DNA of 64,000 bases from Stappia indica (GCF_009789575.1 NZ_CP046908.1:310001-374000), one strand, 5' to 3'; shown: positions 12,503 to 21,806, counted from the first letter of the stretch. The notes: a model not told the origin generated them from the sequence alone. A program made the numbers and translations.

Positions 12503-12773
12503 ATGTGAGTGTCTCCAAAGGCCGCAGTCAGGCGCGTGCCATTTCGACGTTGCACCTGTCGTGTCTGGCCACACCCATAGCGAACGCAGCCTCTTTCCGC
12601 ACAATCAAAACCTGTTTCAATTCGTGACACGGATTTGCAAACAAAGACGAAACAGCCCTCCCGCCATCTCCGCAAAATTGCCTAAAACCCTTTGTGTCGA
12701 CAGAAACTTCAGGCCTTGTTAACCATGTCCGGCGTTTTCTGGAACGAGACGAAGCAAGCGCGGGATACGCGGC
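12503..12773. promoter_or_regulatory. Divergent promoter region between glmS and the SPOR-domain gene
   Basis: The 271-nt divergent gap becomes AT-richer from about 12600 to 12730 and must hold the promoters for both flanking genes. I see no glmS ribozyme-like or other riboswitch structure, and no palindrome strong enough to call an operator. Individual -35/-10 boxes are not clear. Confidence 0.35.
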
Positions 12774-13808
12774 GTGAAACCGCTGAAGGCGAGCAAGGGA
12801 AGAAGGCCGGTTCAAATCACCGGCGACACGCGGTCCGTCGCGCTCTGGGGCGGCGGTGCGATGCTCTTTGCCGTGGTCGGTGCTGCATCTGTTTTCCTTG
12901 CGCAAGATCCTCCCTTTCATGGCCGCACTGCCGGTGCGGTGCTGTTGCCCGCGCTGGGCGAAGTCGGAAACACCGCCTCCATTTCCGCGCGCAAGCCCGG
13001 CGGAATCGAGATCTACGCCTCGGACGGCGGGGTCGAGGGCGCACAGGCCCGCCGCCTGATGCAGGCCGAACTCGAAACGCTGCGCCGCGAGGTCGCCGAA
13101 TTGCGGCGCGCCATGTCGGTGATGCACGAGCGCGGCGAGATCATAGCCGAACGCAGGGAGCAGGCTGACGCGCAGCCTCCATCCGCCACCTTCCGCGAGA
13201 ACGTGGATGCGGCCGTCGACGCGCGTGCGGGACCTGCGAGGCCGGTCGAGACCGTACCTGCGCCGACCGCACGACAAACCGCACCGCAAGCCACTCCGCG
13301 CACCGTGGACGCAGCACCCGCGAAGGCCGAGGCGGTCGAAACCAAGCCGGAAAACCTCATCGAGGCCGCCCTGCCCGAGACCTTGCGACAGCCGGTGCGG
13401 ATCGTTGCTCTGCCGGTGCCTGGAGAGGCGACGACAACCGCGTCCATTCCCGCCTCCGGTGAGCAGGGTGCCGTCATCGAAGAACCCACCCTTTCCGTGA
13501 ATGTCGCCGCCGGTCATATCGCCTCGGACAGCGGCGACCGGATCCAGCGCACCGACTTCGGCATCGACCTCGGCCTGCACGCCTCTCGCAGCGCAGCAGA
13601 AGAGGCATGGACGGGTCTGCGCGCGGCACGCAAGGACCTGCCGGGGCAGCTCATCAGCCGCATCGTCCCCGAAGAGCATGGCAAGGGCGTGCGGCTCTAT
13701 GTCGGCCCCTACCCCAACGCTGCCGATGCAGCTGCGACTTGCGTCCATATCGCCGACGAGGGTATCAGTTGCCGGCCCGTGCCGTTCCCGCGGGACCGCG
13801 CCGAGTAA
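12774..13808 (+). CDS. Membrane-anchored SPOR-domain-like protein
   Basis: Bitopic inner-membrane protein (344 aa, GTG start). A basic N-terminus is followed by one membrane helix (about residues 24-43). A periplasmic coiled-coil-like segment rich in Arg and Glu (about 92-125) and a long Pro/Ala/Thr-rich linker (about 135-245) come next. The C-terminal 75 residues (DFGIDLGLHASRSAAEEAW to the end, including VRLYVGPYPNAADAAATC) fit a SPOR fold. SPOR domains bind glycan strands stripped of stem peptides at division sites, so a cell-wall or division role is likely. The exact role is unknown. It is divergent from glmS. Confidence 0.8.
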   Translation: MKPLKASKGRRPVQITGDTRSVALWGGGAMLFAVVGAASVFLAQDPPFHGRTAGAVLLPALGEVGNTASISARKPGGIEIYASDGGVEGAQARRLMQAELETLRREVAELRRAMSVMHERGEIIAERREQADAQPPSATFRENVDAAVDARAGPARPVETVPAPTARQTAPQATPRTVDAAPAKAEAVETKPENLIEAALPETLRQPVRIVALPVPGEATTTASIPASGEQGAVIEEPTLSVNVAAGHIASDSGDRIQRTDFGIDLGLHASRSAAEEAWTGLRAARKDLPGQLISRIVPEEHGKGVRLYVGPYPNAADAAATCVHIADEGISCRPVPFPRDRAE

Positions 13809-13872
13809 CGCCAGGCCCAAGGCCCGGCCGGCCGGAAGCCCCAACGGCCCCCCTCCCCAGGTCAGGCTCTCC

Positions 13873-14853
13873 ATGTTCGATCCCACGAATGTCCGGCAGC
13901 GGGCCTTTGCCCTGCTTCTCGTGATGCCGCTCTTCTTCGCGTCCAACATCGTCATCGGCCGCGCCGCCGCCGGCACGGTGGAGCCTTGGACGCTCGCCTT
14001 CCTTCGCTGGCTCGTCGCCCTGCTGATCCTCTTGCCCTTCGCCCTGCCGGGCCTCAAGGCGCATGGGCGCGACATCGCCCGGAACTGGGATCTCATCGGC
14101 CTGATGGGCCTGCTCGGGATGTGGTTCTGCGGCGCCGGCGTCTATTTCGCGTTGCGCTATACCAGCGCGACCAACGGAACGCTCATCTACACCTCTTCGC
14201 CTGTGCTGATCCTGGTGCTGGAATGGCTCTTCCGCGGCCGCGCCATCGGCCGGCGCGAGGCCATCGGCATCGTGCTGGCGATCCTAGGCGTCGTCGCCAT
14301 CGTGGTGAAGGGGTCGCTCGCCCAGTTGTTCGCCCTCCGCTTCAACGCAGGCGACGTGATCTTCGCCATCGCCGCCCTCAGCTGGGCGGTCTATTCCGTG
14401 CTGCTGAAGCGCAGCACGCTCTCCGCTGTCCCGACGATGTCGCTGTTCGCGGCCCTCGCCTTTGCCGGTGTCGTCACGCTCGCCCCCTTCATGCTGGTCG
14501 AGATCGCCGAGACCGGACATTTCCCCGCCTCCCTGGACGCCTGGCTGTCGATCTTCGGCCTCGCCTCCATCTCCTCGGTTCTGGCCTTCTACTGCTTCCA
14601 GCACGGCGTCGCAGTGGTTGGACCATCGACAGCCGGGCTCTTCATGTACCTGCTGCCGCCTTACGGTGTGCTGATGGCCGTGGTGTTCCTGGGCGAAGAG
14701 CTGCATGGCTATCACTTTGCCGGCTTTCTTTTGATCATGGCCGGCCTGCTGCTGGCCACTGCACCAGGTGCCCTGTGGCGCCGGATTGCGGCAAAGCTGC
14801 CGCCGTCGCTCGCCAGTGCCTTCCCCCGCCGCACCTTGCACGGCGCGGAGTAG
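13873..14853 (+). CDS. EamA/DMT-family drug/metabolite exporter
   Basis: Ten-helix inner-membrane transporter of the DMT superfamily (326 aa) made of two EamA repeats, about residues 12-145 and 155-295. Recognisable elements are FFASNIVIGRAAAG near the first helix, ALRYTSATNGTLIYTSSPV at the end of repeat one, and GLFMYLLPPYGVLMAVVFLGE in repeat two. Proteins of this type export amino acids or metabolites, and the substrate cannot be read from the sequence. The start ATG at 13873 lies 64 nt after the SPOR gene on the same strand. It ends 78 nt before the soxF stop on the opposite strand. Confidence 0.88.
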   Translation: MFDPTNVRQRAFALLLVMPLFFASNIVIGRAAAGTVEPWTLAFLRWLVALLILLPFALPGLKAHGRDIARNWDLIGLMGLLGMWFCGAGVYFALRYTSATNGTLIYTSSPVLILVLEWLFRGRAIGRREAIGIVLAILGVVAIVVKGSLAQLFALRFNAGDVIFAIAALSWAVYSVLLKRSTLSAVPTMSLFAALAFAGVVTLAPFMLVEIAETGHFPASLDAWLSIFGLASISSVLAFYCFQHGVAVVGPSTAGLFMYLLPPYGVLMAVVFLGEELHGYHFAGFLLIMAGLLLATAPGALWRRIAAKLPPSLASAFPRRTLHGAE

Positions 14854-14869
14854 ACCGCCGAAACCCCAC

Positions 14870-14901
14870 GAAAAAGCCGCCGGACCAAAGGCCCGGCGGC
14901 T
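14870..14901 (-). terminator. Terminator of the sox operon
   Basis: A 9-bp stem (AGCCGCCGG with CCGGCGGCT, 9-nt loop) is followed on the minus strand by TTTTTCG. It sits 31 nt past the soxF stop, the right place to end the soxX-to-soxF transcript. Confidence 0.85.
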
Positions 14902-14931
14902 GCGAACACTCCAGCCGAAAACAGTCGGCGC

Positions 14932-16209
14932 TCAGCCGAACATGTCGGCGGTAATGCCCTCGTACCAGCCGACCGATTCCTCGTATGTCGTCTTTCTCAG
15001 GGCCGCATCCTCCCCCGTCTGGCTGATGAAGCTGTCGACCGAGGCGATCTTTTCTTCGCCGGCTTCATATCTCGCGCCGACCTTCACCCCGTCGTCGGTT
15101 GCGATGAGGCTCCAGCAGGTGTTGGAAAACCGTGGCGGGAACTTGCTGGATCCGGTCAGGTCGGCCCGGATCGCCATTGCCGCAACCTTGGCCTGGCTGT
15201 TGGCGGAGAAACCGGACTTCGGCATGTCGCCGGCAATACAGGCATCGCCGATGACATGGATGTTCGCGTCCGCCTTGCTCTGCATCGTCGCCGGTTCGAT
15301 GGCGCAATATCCGCTCTCGTTGGTCAGGCCCGCCGCCTCGGCAATCCGCCCGGCTTTCTGCGCGGGAATGATGTTCGCGACGTCCGCCTTGATCGTATCG
15401 AGACCGGTGACGATCTCCCCCGTCTGCGGATCAACGCTCTCGATGCCGCCATGGATGGATGCCGGCAGCCACTCGACCATGCCGGGATAGTGCTTCTCCC
15501 AACCCTCCATGAACAGCGCCTGCTTAGAGAACGCTTCCTTGGGATCGATCACCACGATCTTCGCCGTCGGGTTGGACTGCTTGAGCAGATGCGCGACCAT
15601 CGAGATGCGCTCATACGGTCCCGGCGGGCAGCGATAGGGGTTGGGCGGCGCCACCATGGCGAAGGTTCCGCCCTCGCGCATCGCCGCGATCTTGTTCTTC
15701 AAAAGCGCGGTCTGTGTCCCAGCCTTCCAGGCGTGCGGCATCAGCGAAGAGGCTTCCAGCGAATAGCCCGGCACGCTGTCGTAGATGAGATCGATGCCCG
15801 GCGCGACCACGAGCTTGTCGTAGGGAACGCTGCCGCCGCCGGCGAGCGCCACCGTCTTGGCGTCCCGGTCGATGCCGATGGCCCAGTCGTGGACGACATT
15901 GACCCCGAAGTCGGAGGCCAGCTTGTCGTAGGTGTGACCGATGGATTCCAGCGAGCGGAAGCCGCCGAGATACAGGTTCGAGAAGAAGCAGGTGTAGTAG
16001 GCTTTCGTCGGTTCGATCAAGGTGACGTCGATGCCGCCCTGGCTGTCCTTGGCGAGATAGCGCGCCGCTGTCGCGCCGCCGGCACCGCCGCCGATCACGA
16101 CGACCTTCGGGCGTGCCTGGCCATAGGCCGCACGTCCCATTCCCGTCAGAAGGCCCGCACCGGCAACCGCCGCCGCGCCCTTCGCAAACCCACGCCGTGT
16201 GATACGCAT
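14932..16209 (-). CDS. soxF: SoxF/FccB-type FAD-dependent sulfide dehydrogenase flavoprotein
   Basis: Periplasmic flavoprotein related to the flavocytochrome c sulfide dehydrogenase FAD subunit (425 aa). A Tat signal is present (TRRGFAKG, residues 4-11), then a Rossmann FAD-binding GGGAGGATAARYL (about 40-52). Two cysteines lie in the contexts YYTCFFSN and NPYRCPPGPYE, consistent with the redox disulfide of the FccB family. GDACIAGDMPKS is the second FAD motif. It follows soxE by 74 nt, and the two probably form a SoxEF flavocytochrome that oxidises sulfide or related intermediates. In Paracoccus SoxF stimulates the Sox system without being strictly required. It is the last gene of the operon. 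Confidence 0.92.
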   Translation of the reverse strand: MRITRRGFAKGAAAVAGAGLLTGMGRAAYGQARPKVVVIGGGAGGATAARYLAKDSQGGIDVTLIEPTKAYYTCFFSNLYLGGFRSLESIGHTYDKLASDFGVNVVHDWAIGIDRDAKTVALAGGGSVPYDKLVVAPGIDLIYDSVPGYSLEASSLMPHAWKAGTQTALLKNKIAAMREGGTFAMVAPPNPYRCPPGPYERISMVAHLLKQSNPTAKIVVIDPKEAFSKQALFMEGWEKHYPGMVEWLPASIHGGIESVDPQTGEIVTGLDTIKADVANIIPAQKAGRIAEAAGLTNESGYCAIEPATMQSKADANIHVIGDACIAGDMPKSGFSANSQAKVAAMAIRADLTGSSKFPPRFSNTCWSLIATDDGVKVGARYEAGEEKIASVDSFISQTGEDAALRKTTYEESVGWYEGITADMFG

Positions 16210-16283
16210 GTCCTGCTCCTCCCGTTCCCGCTTTGCGGGCTGCCCTTGAATTTTCAACCCAAAGTTATCCCCTTCTCCACTCC

Positions 16284-17027
16284 TCACTCAAGCGTTTCGA
16301 AATAGACTGCCAGCGACGCGATTTCCTCGTCCGTCAGGCTTGCGGCCACGGAGCGCATGACCGGGTTGTCCCGGTGCTTCGACCTGTAGGCATGAAGGAC
16401 GGTGACGAACCGGCGCGCCGGCCAGCTGGTGATGGACGGGATGCCCTTGTCCTCGCCGCTCGCCTGGTGGCAGGTGACGCACTCGCTGGACAGGTACTCG
16501 CCATAGGCAGGGTCGCCCGCAATCGACAGGATGTGCTCGGGCAGATCCGGATCGCCTGCGGAGGCATGCACGGGCGCAGTCGGCGGCGTCTCGGGAATGT
16601 TGGACGGGCCTGGAGAGTGCTGACGGATGAAGGCGACGAGCGCCGTCCGGTCGGCCTCGTCCTTGAGGCCGCGGAACTTCATCCGCGTGCCTTTCACGGT
16701 ACCGGGCGGATCGGCGATGAAGGCAGCAAGCGCCGCCTCGTCCCAGACGAGACCGTCCTGCCCGGCCTGCTCCATCGCATCGGAATAGCGGAACCCCTCG
16801 AGGGTTCCCGCCCGGCGACCGAAGATGTTGTTGAGATAGGGTCCGACCGCGTGTCGTGCCTTCGGCCCGACCTGATGGCAGGACTGGCACTGGCGGAACA
16901 GCTTGCTGCCCCGGTCCGCCAGTTCGTCGCGCGCCTGTGCCGAAGGCAGGCTTCCCGCCCAGGCAATCGCAAGCGCAATGCCCAGAATGCCAGACAGAAC
17001 GCCGGACCGAACGCCACTCATTGCCAT
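16284..17027 (-). CDS. soxE: SoxE diheme cytochrome c
   Basis: Periplasmic c-type cytochrome (247 aa) with a signal peptide (about residues 1-32) and two heme-binding motifs, CQSCH (47-51) and CVTCH (183-187), each in its own cytochrome c domain. The first domain resembles class I cytochrome c (VGPYLNNIFGRRAGT, and MKF as likely Met ligand). Between soxD and soxF on the same strand, it matches SoxE, the partner that takes electrons from SoxF. The ATG at 17027 is chosen since it places Met just before the signal peptide; upstream in-frame sequence lacks signal character. Confidence 0.9.
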   Translation of the reverse strand: MAMSGVRSGVLSGILGIALAIAWAGSLPSAQARDELADRGSKLFRQCQSCHQVGPKARHAVGPYLNNIFGRRAGTLEGFRYSDAMEQAGQDGLVWDEAALAAFIADPPGTVKGTRMKFRGLKDEADRTALVAFIRQHSPGPSNIPETPPTAPVHASAGDPDLPEHILSIAGDPAYGEYLSSECVTCHQASGEDKGIPSITSWPARRFVTVLHAYRSKHRDNPVMRSVAASLTDEEIASLAVYFETLE

Positions 17028-17091
17028 TCCCGCACTTCCCCCTCCCAAGGTGACGAGAAACGATCGCGACCCGCTATCCCGGGCCGGCTGT

Positions 17092-17754
17092 CTAGTCGAC
17101 GGACATGCCGGCGGCCTCTTCATCCTCCGGTGTCACGTCGATGATGCGGGCCCGCTTCGTGATTTTCACATCCGTCTTGCAATCCGTCATGCAAGGCTCG
17201 GCCGCGGCCTTCATCGGCTCTTCCGGCCGCGTGTCGTCGATGAACCCGCCCTCGTTCGGCATCTTGATCGAGGTGAAGTTCTCCTTCGAGAGCTCGAACT
17301 CCTCATCCGTCACGACGTCGTTCAGATAAAGAAGATACGCAACGATAGCATAGGTTTCGTCGGGCGAAAGGCTCTGCGCGTTCCCAAACGGCATGGCTCT
17401 GTAGACGTAATCGTAGACAGTCGACAGATACGGCCAGTAGGAGCCGATCGTCTTCACCGGGTCGTGCGACGACAGCGAGCCGGCACCGCCAGCCAGCACC
17501 GGCCAGCGTCCGGCGCCCTCGCCGAAATCGCCGTGGCACACCGCGCATTGCTCGGAGAAGATGGCCTCGCCCTCAGCGACTGTTCCGCGTCCTTCGGGCA
17601 GGCCCTGTCCGTCCGGGCGCACGTCGATGTCCCAGGCGGCAACCTCCTCGGGAGTGGCCGGCGTTCCAAGGCCGAGCTTGCCGGCGCTCGCCGGCATGCT
17701 GCCGGCGACGGCCAACGCCAGGACGAGAGCTGCGGACTTAAGAAATCTCGACAT
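17092..17754 (-). CDS. soxD: SoxD, cytochrome c subunit of sulfane dehydrogenase SoxCD
   Basis: Periplasmic cytochrome c (220 aa) with a signal peptide ending near residue 24 and one heme motif, CAVCH (70-74). AMPFGNAQSLS provides a possible Met ligand. It pairs with the molybdenum subunit SoxC to oxidise the sulfane sulfur on SoxY. It is much shorter than the diheme Paracoccus SoxD (about 384 aa), having only the first heme domain plus a Cys-containing tail (PCMTDCKTDV). The start overlaps the soxC end by 17 nt, suggesting translational coupling; an in-frame ATG at 17769 is an alternative. Confidence 0.92.
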   Translation of the reverse strand: MSRFLKSAALVLALAVAGSMPASAGKLGLGTPATPEEVAAWDIDVRPDGQGLPEGRGTVAEGEAIFSEQCAVCHGDFGEGAGRWPVLAGGAGSLSSHDPVKTIGSYWPYLSTVYDYVYRAMPFGNAQSLSPDETYAIVAYLLYLNDVVTDEEFELSKENFTSIKMPNEGGFIDDTRPEEPMKAAAEPCMTDCKTDVKITKRARIIDVTPEDEEAAGMSVD

Positions 17755-19027
17755 TTTCCACGCTCCCATCGGCCTTGACCTCCCAGGTCTGGATACCGTT
17801 GTTATGATAGATGGAATTGGTGCCGCGGGCGGCACGCAACGCGTCCTTGGTCGGCTGCACGTAGCCGGCATCGTCATGGGCGCGCGACTGCAGCAGCAGC
17901 GGCGACCCGTCCCAGTCGAACTCGTAGTAGAAGCGGTGCAGCGCCTTCGGCAGGCTCGGCCCGTCGATCCGCGCCTGGTGCCAGTTGCGGCCGCCATCGG
18001 TGGTGACATCGACGCGGGTGATGCGCCCATTGCCCGACCAGGCAAGGCCGGTCAGCACGGTCTGGCCGCGGCCATGCAGGATGGGTGCCTGGGGGCTGGG
18101 ATTGGTGATCACCGACTTGGTGTCCATCACCCAGGTGAAGCGCCGCGCCTTGCCGCCCTCCAGCAGATCCGTATATTTCGACGTCTCCTCGCGGGCATGC
18201 CACGGCTCGTCGCCCACCTCGATGCGGCGCAGCCACTTCACCCACATGTTGCCTTCCCAGCCCGGCACAACAAGGCGGGCCGGATAGCCCTGTTCGGGGC
18301 GCAGCGCCTCGCCGTTCATCTTGAAGGCGACCATGCAGTCGTCCAGCGCCTTCTCCAGCGGGATGGAGCGGTTCATGCCGGCGGAATCGCCGCCTTCCGG
18401 CATGACCCAGCGGGCATTGGTCTTCACCCCCGCCTCTTCCAGCAGGTATTTCAGCGGCACGCCCGTATACATGACGCAATGAACCATGCCGTGGGTGAAC
18501 TGGCAGCCGTTCAGCTGGGCACCGCGCCACTCCATGCCGGAATTGGCGGCGCATTCCAGGAAATACAGCCGGTTCTCGCGCGGGAAGCGCTTCAGATCAT
18601 CGAGCGTGAAGACCAGGGGCGTGTCGACCAGACCGTTGATCATCAGCCGGTAGTCCGTCGGATTGACATCGGCGACGCCGCTGTGATGACGCTCGAAGCA
18701 CAACCCGTTCGGGGTGATGACGCCGTCCAGCTCATGCAGCGGCGTGAAGTTCACCGAGCTCTCGCGCGAGGCCGTGAGCCACTCGACGCTGCGGCGCACC
18801 ACATGCGCCTCGTATTCGGACGGAACGCCGTAGGGCGCCGCATCGACGCCCGCGCCCAGATAGCGGCTCCAGTCGGCGACGTTCGGCGGCAGGTTGTCGG
18901 GATTGACCTCCGATCCGCGGGCAAGACCGCCGGTCGCGACCAGCCCGCCGACGGCAAGACCCGCCTTCAGAAGCGAGCGGCGGCCGGGGCTTGCCGGCGC
19001 GCCGTCAGGTCCTGGTGTTTTCTTCAT
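17738..19027 (-). CDS. soxC: SoxC, molybdenum cofactor subunit of sulfane dehydrogenase
   Basis: Sulfite-oxidase-fold molybdoprotein (429 aa), exported folded by Tat (GRRSLLKAGLAVGG, residues 16-29). The molybdopterin ligand cysteine is in the context YFLECAANSG (Cys159), followed by EWRGAQLNGC and the dimerisation domain (ILHGRGQTVLTGLAWSGNG). With SoxD it removes six electrons per sulfane sulfur on SoxY. Tat export fits its cofactor, and moaC and moeA elsewhere in this window make that cofactor. The start ATG at 19027 sits 85 nt after soxB. A degenerate SoxR-type palindrome lies 35 nt upstream, so an internal promoter is possible. Confidence 0.95.
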   Translation of the reverse strand: MKKTPGPDGAPASPGRRSLLKAGLAVGGLVATGGLARGSEVNPDNLPPNVADWSRYLGAGVDAAPYGVPSEYEAHVVRRSVEWLTASRESSVNFTPLHELDGVITPNGLCFERHHSGVADVNPTDYRLMINGLVDTPLVFTLDDLKRFPRENRLYFLECAANSGMEWRGAQLNGCQFTHGMVHCVMYTGVPLKYLLEEAGVKTNARWVMPEGGDSAGMNRSIPLEKALDDCMVAFKMNGEALRPEQGYPARLVVPGWEGNMWVKWLRRIEVGDEPWHAREETSKYTDLLEGGKARRFTWVMDTKSVITNPSPQAPILHGRGQTVLTGLAWSGNGRITRVDVTTDGGRNWHQARIDGPSLPKALHRFYYEFDWDGSPLLLQSRAHDDAGYVQPTKDALRAARGTNSIYHNNGIQTWEVKADGSVENVEIS

Positions 19028-19061
19028 GTCGTCCTCCGCAGGCATCTTTTCAGATATGCGA

Positions 19062-19077
19062 TTTCATATGATTGAAC
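19062..19077. promoter_or_regulatory. Degenerate SoxR-type operator ahead of soxC
   Basis: TTTC-N8-GAAC keeps the TTC-N8-GAA core and the spacing of the perfect site at 23368-23383, differing only in the outer base pair. It lies in an AT-rich patch between the soxB stop and the soxC start, 35 nt before the soxC ATG. Its function is inference. Confidence 0.4.
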
Positions 19078-19111
19078 ATTAAAGTCGGAGCTCCGCCCCG
19101 CGTCCGATCTC

Positions 19112-20806
19112 TCAGAGCCCGGTGACGCGCACGGCGCGGTTCGGCTCGAGCGTAACCGTTCCGTGATCCTTCAGATGGGCCTCGACCACATCCCAGATCG
19201 CCGGGCCTTCCGTCCCCTCGTTCACACTGGCCCAGCCGGTCACCACATAGCTCTTGTTCGCCTCGACTGCCGTCCCGTCGGCGATGACCGTCATCTCGGA
19301 AATCCGGCTTCCGATCTCCTTGGTAGGATCGATCGAATAGGCCATGCCGCCGACGCGGACCATGTCGCCGCCCTGCTGGTAGTAGGGATCGGCGTTGAAG
19401 AGATTGTCCGCCACGTCCTCGAGGATGTCCTTGAGCATCGTGCCGGTCATCTCCGACCGGTAGGCCGCCGGATAGGTCATCGATGTCGCGTTGTGCAGGT
19501 CCTCGACCGTGATCGGTTGGCCGGCCGGAACCGACGTGCCCCAGCGGAATCCCGGCGACAGGGCGATCTGCGCCTCGCGCTGCTCCAGCAGGGCATCGCA
19601 GATGAGATCGTCGAACGTGCCGTTGAAGTTGCCGCGGCGGTACAGCAGCGTTTCGGTCGTCGCCAGTTCGCGCGCCAGCTCATCCGCATGGGGCGCGCGG
19701 ATCTTCTCCACCAGCGCCGTCATCTCCGCATCGGGTGTAATGACGTCCGAGAAGATCGGGATCAGCCGATAGCGGAAGTCCTTCACTTCGCCGCCCTGCA
19801 CGTCGAGATCGAGGCGCGAAAGGAACTTGCCGTTGGAACCGGTGGCGACCAGCAGCGTCTTGCCCACCTTCACCGGCTCGGGCAGTGCATCGTGCGTGTG
19901 GCCGGTCAGGATCACGTCGAGACCGGTTACCCGGCTCGCCAGCTTGCGGTCGACGTCGAAGCCGTTATGCGACAGCAGGACGACGAGCTCCGCACCCTCC
20001 GCCCGCACCGCATCGATATTGGCCTGGACTTCTTCCTCGCGGATGCCGAACGACCAGTCGGGCATCATCCAGCGCGGATTGGCAACCGGCGTATAGGGGA
20101 AGGCCTGGCCGATGACGGCGACCTTGACCCCGCCCCGCTCGAAGATGCGATAGGGCTCGAAGACCGCCTCGTCCCATTCGGTGTCGCGGATATTGCTGCC
20201 GAGGAAGGCATAGGGAAGTCCCTCGACCAGTTCCTTCACGCGCTCCGCACCGTAGGTGAACTCCCAGTGCCCCGTCATCGCATCGGGCGCCAGCGCGTTC
20301 ATGACCTCGATCATGTCCATGCCGCCGGTCTTCAGCGAGGTGTAGCTGCCCTGCCAGGTGTCGCCGCCGTCGAGGAACAGCATCCGGTCCTCGCGCTCGG
20401 CGCGGATCGACTTGAGCACGGTGGCGATGCGGTCGATGCCGCCCATCCGGCCATAGGCGCGCGACAGGGAATCGAAGTCGACCGAGGTCAGCGCATAGGC
20501 CTCCGGAGAGCCCGGCTGGAGATTGTAGAGCTTGAGGAAATCCTCGCCGGTCACATGCGGTGGCAGACCCCTGACTTCGCCGACGCCGAGGTTGGTCGAA
20601 GGCTCGCGGAAGTAGACCGGCATCAGCTGGGCGTGGATGTCCGTCAGATGCACGAGGGTGACATTGCCGAGCGGCCGGAACGACAGAAGATCGTCCTGGG
20701 TCAGGCTCTGCTGGGCCGCCAGCCGCGCCCACTGGCCGAAGCCGGAACCGCTGGTCAAGGCACCGGCGGCCACTGCCGCCATCAGGAACTCACGCCGCGA
20801 AATCAT
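19112..20806 (-). CDS. soxB: SoxB thiosulfohydrolase
   Basis: Dimanganese hydrolase of the 5'-nucleotidase family (564 aa) that releases sulfate from the SoxY-bound thiosulfonate in the periplasm. A Tat signal is present (SRREFLMAAVAAG, residues 3-15). Metal-site motifs are visible: TDIHAQLMP, DGGDTWQG, GHWEFTYG, LLSHNG and TGHTHDALP. The C-terminal nucleotidase domain is intact and the length is typical. SoxB is the standard marker for thiosulfate oxidation. The ATG at 20806 begins directly with the Tat motif, which supports this start. Confidence 0.97.
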   Translation of the reverse strand: MISRREFLMAAVAAGALTSGSGFGQWARLAAQQSLTQDDLLSFRPLGNVTLVHLTDIHAQLMPVYFREPSTNLGVGEVRGLPPHVTGEDFLKLYNLQPGSPEAYALTSVDFDSLSRAYGRMGGIDRIATVLKSIRAEREDRMLFLDGGDTWQGSYTSLKTGGMDMIEVMNALAPDAMTGHWEFTYGAERVKELVEGLPYAFLGSNIRDTEWDEAVFEPYRIFERGGVKVAVIGQAFPYTPVANPRWMMPDWSFGIREEEVQANIDAVRAEGAELVVLLSHNGFDVDRKLASRVTGLDVILTGHTHDALPEPVKVGKTLLVATGSNGKFLSRLDLDVQGGEVKDFRYRLIPIFSDVITPDAEMTALVEKIRAPHADELARELATTETLLYRRGNFNGTFDDLICDALLEQREAQIALSPGFRWGTSVPAGQPITVEDLHNATSMTYPAAYRSEMTGTMLKDILEDVADNLFNADPYYQQGGDMVRVGGMAYSIDPTKEIGSRISEMTVIADGTAVEANKSYVVTGWASVNEGTEGPAIWDVVEAHLKDHGTVTLEPNRAVRVTGL

Positions 20807-20916
20807 GCTCGCTCATCCACTTCCGGGTCGTCCGCCGCCAGGGCTTGTTCGCGAAGGCATAGCGGGGCCGTTGCGCCGCAAGGGCGCGAACGGAACAGTC
20901 TGTTGTCAAACGGGTC

Positions 20917-20936
20917 GGGGCGGCCCGCGCCGCCCC
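20917..20936 (-). other. GC-rich hairpin between soxA and soxB
   Basis: Perfect 8-bp stem GGGGCGGC / GCCGCCCC with a 4-nt loop in the 145-nt gap between soxA and soxB. It has no T-run on the minus strand, so it is more likely an RNA-stabilising or attenuating hairpin than a full terminator. Confidence 0.45.
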
Positions 20937-20951
20937 GGATCGGGCGCGCGC

Positions 20952-21806
20952 CTAGTTGCGCACCGCCGGCGTCTCGACCGAAAGCCCCGTCCCGCGCCAG
21001 GCGAGATAGGTCTCCAGCGCGACGAACTCGTCCGACCCAACGTCATAGGGTTCGGCACGGACATCCGCCATGCAGCCCTTGAGGCGACGGTGCAGCGAGC
21101 CCATCTTCTGCCACTTCAGCCGGTATGTCGGGAAGCCGTTGGACTGGCCCTGGCTGAGATGGTCGGCGCGGATATAGTTGCCGTAGTTGCTCTCGTGGCA
21201 ACTGGCGCAGGCGAGATCCAGCTGGCCGCTGCGGGTGTAGTAGATCTCCTTGCCCTTGTCCCACCAGCTCTGCATGTCTCCGGCCTTGAGGTCGAGCGCG
21301 ACAGGCATGCCGCGGGACTGCAGGCCGACATAGGCGGTCATGCCCAGCATCTGGTCGGATTCCCATTTCCAGGCATCCGCGCCCATGCGCTCGGTCCGGC
21401 AGGCGTTAACATACTGCTCCATGGCCATCGGCTTGCCGGCCGCCTCGTTCCACTTCGGCATGGAGGCGCGCACGCCCTTCATGCTTTCCGAGGCATCGCC
21501 ATGGCAGCTCTCGCAGGACTTGCCCGCGCTGCCCTCGACCGTCGACCAGAGCGCCTCGCCCTGCTCGACCATCAGGAAGCCCGGATTGTTGAAGTCGTCG
21601 AGCTCCAGGTCCTGGGTTTCCTTGGTTCGGAACTCGAAGCCCGAGATCACCTCGCTCAGGGGGTGCCCTTCCGGCGGCGCCGCGCGCGTCACGATGGTCG
21701 TACCGTCGATGCTCGGCATCTGGGTCTCGTCACCGTTCGCGGCGCCCGTCGCCAGGACCGCGATAGCGGCGGTGCCGGCGATAAGTGTGCCCGCAAGTTT
21801 CTTCAT
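20952..21806 (-). CDS. soxA: SoxA cytochrome c, catalytic subunit of SoxXA
   Basis: Periplasmic diheme cytochrome (284 aa) that, with SoxX, joins thiosulfate to the SoxY cysteine. A signal peptide spans about residues 1-25. Heme motifs are CESCH (98-102) and CASCH (200-204). Cys136 is a plausible axial ligand to the first heme. The catalytic cysteine expected to be persulfidated is Cys245 in RRLKGCMADVRAEPY. Two c-heme motifs make this the diheme SoxA type. The ATG at 21806 directly precedes the signal peptide. Confidence 0.96.
   Translation of the reverse strand: MKKLAGTLIAGTAAIAVLATGAANGDETQMPSIDGTTIVTRAAPPEGHPLSEVISGFEFRTKETQDLELDDFNNPGFLMVEQGEALWSTVEGSAGKSCESCHGDASESMKGVRASMPKWNEAAGKPMAMEQYVNACRTERMGADAWKWESDQMLGMTAYVGLQSRGMPVALDLKAGDMQSWWDKGKEIYYTRSGQLDLACASCHESNYGNYIRADHLSQGQSNGFPTYRLKWQKMGSLHRRLKGCMADVRAEPYDVGSDEFVALETYLAWRGTGLSVETPAVRN

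Noticed and set aside
12503-12773. glmS-type ribozyme or riboswitch upstream of glmS
   Set aside because: No matching conserved core is visible; glmS ribozymes are mainly known from Gram-positive bacteria.
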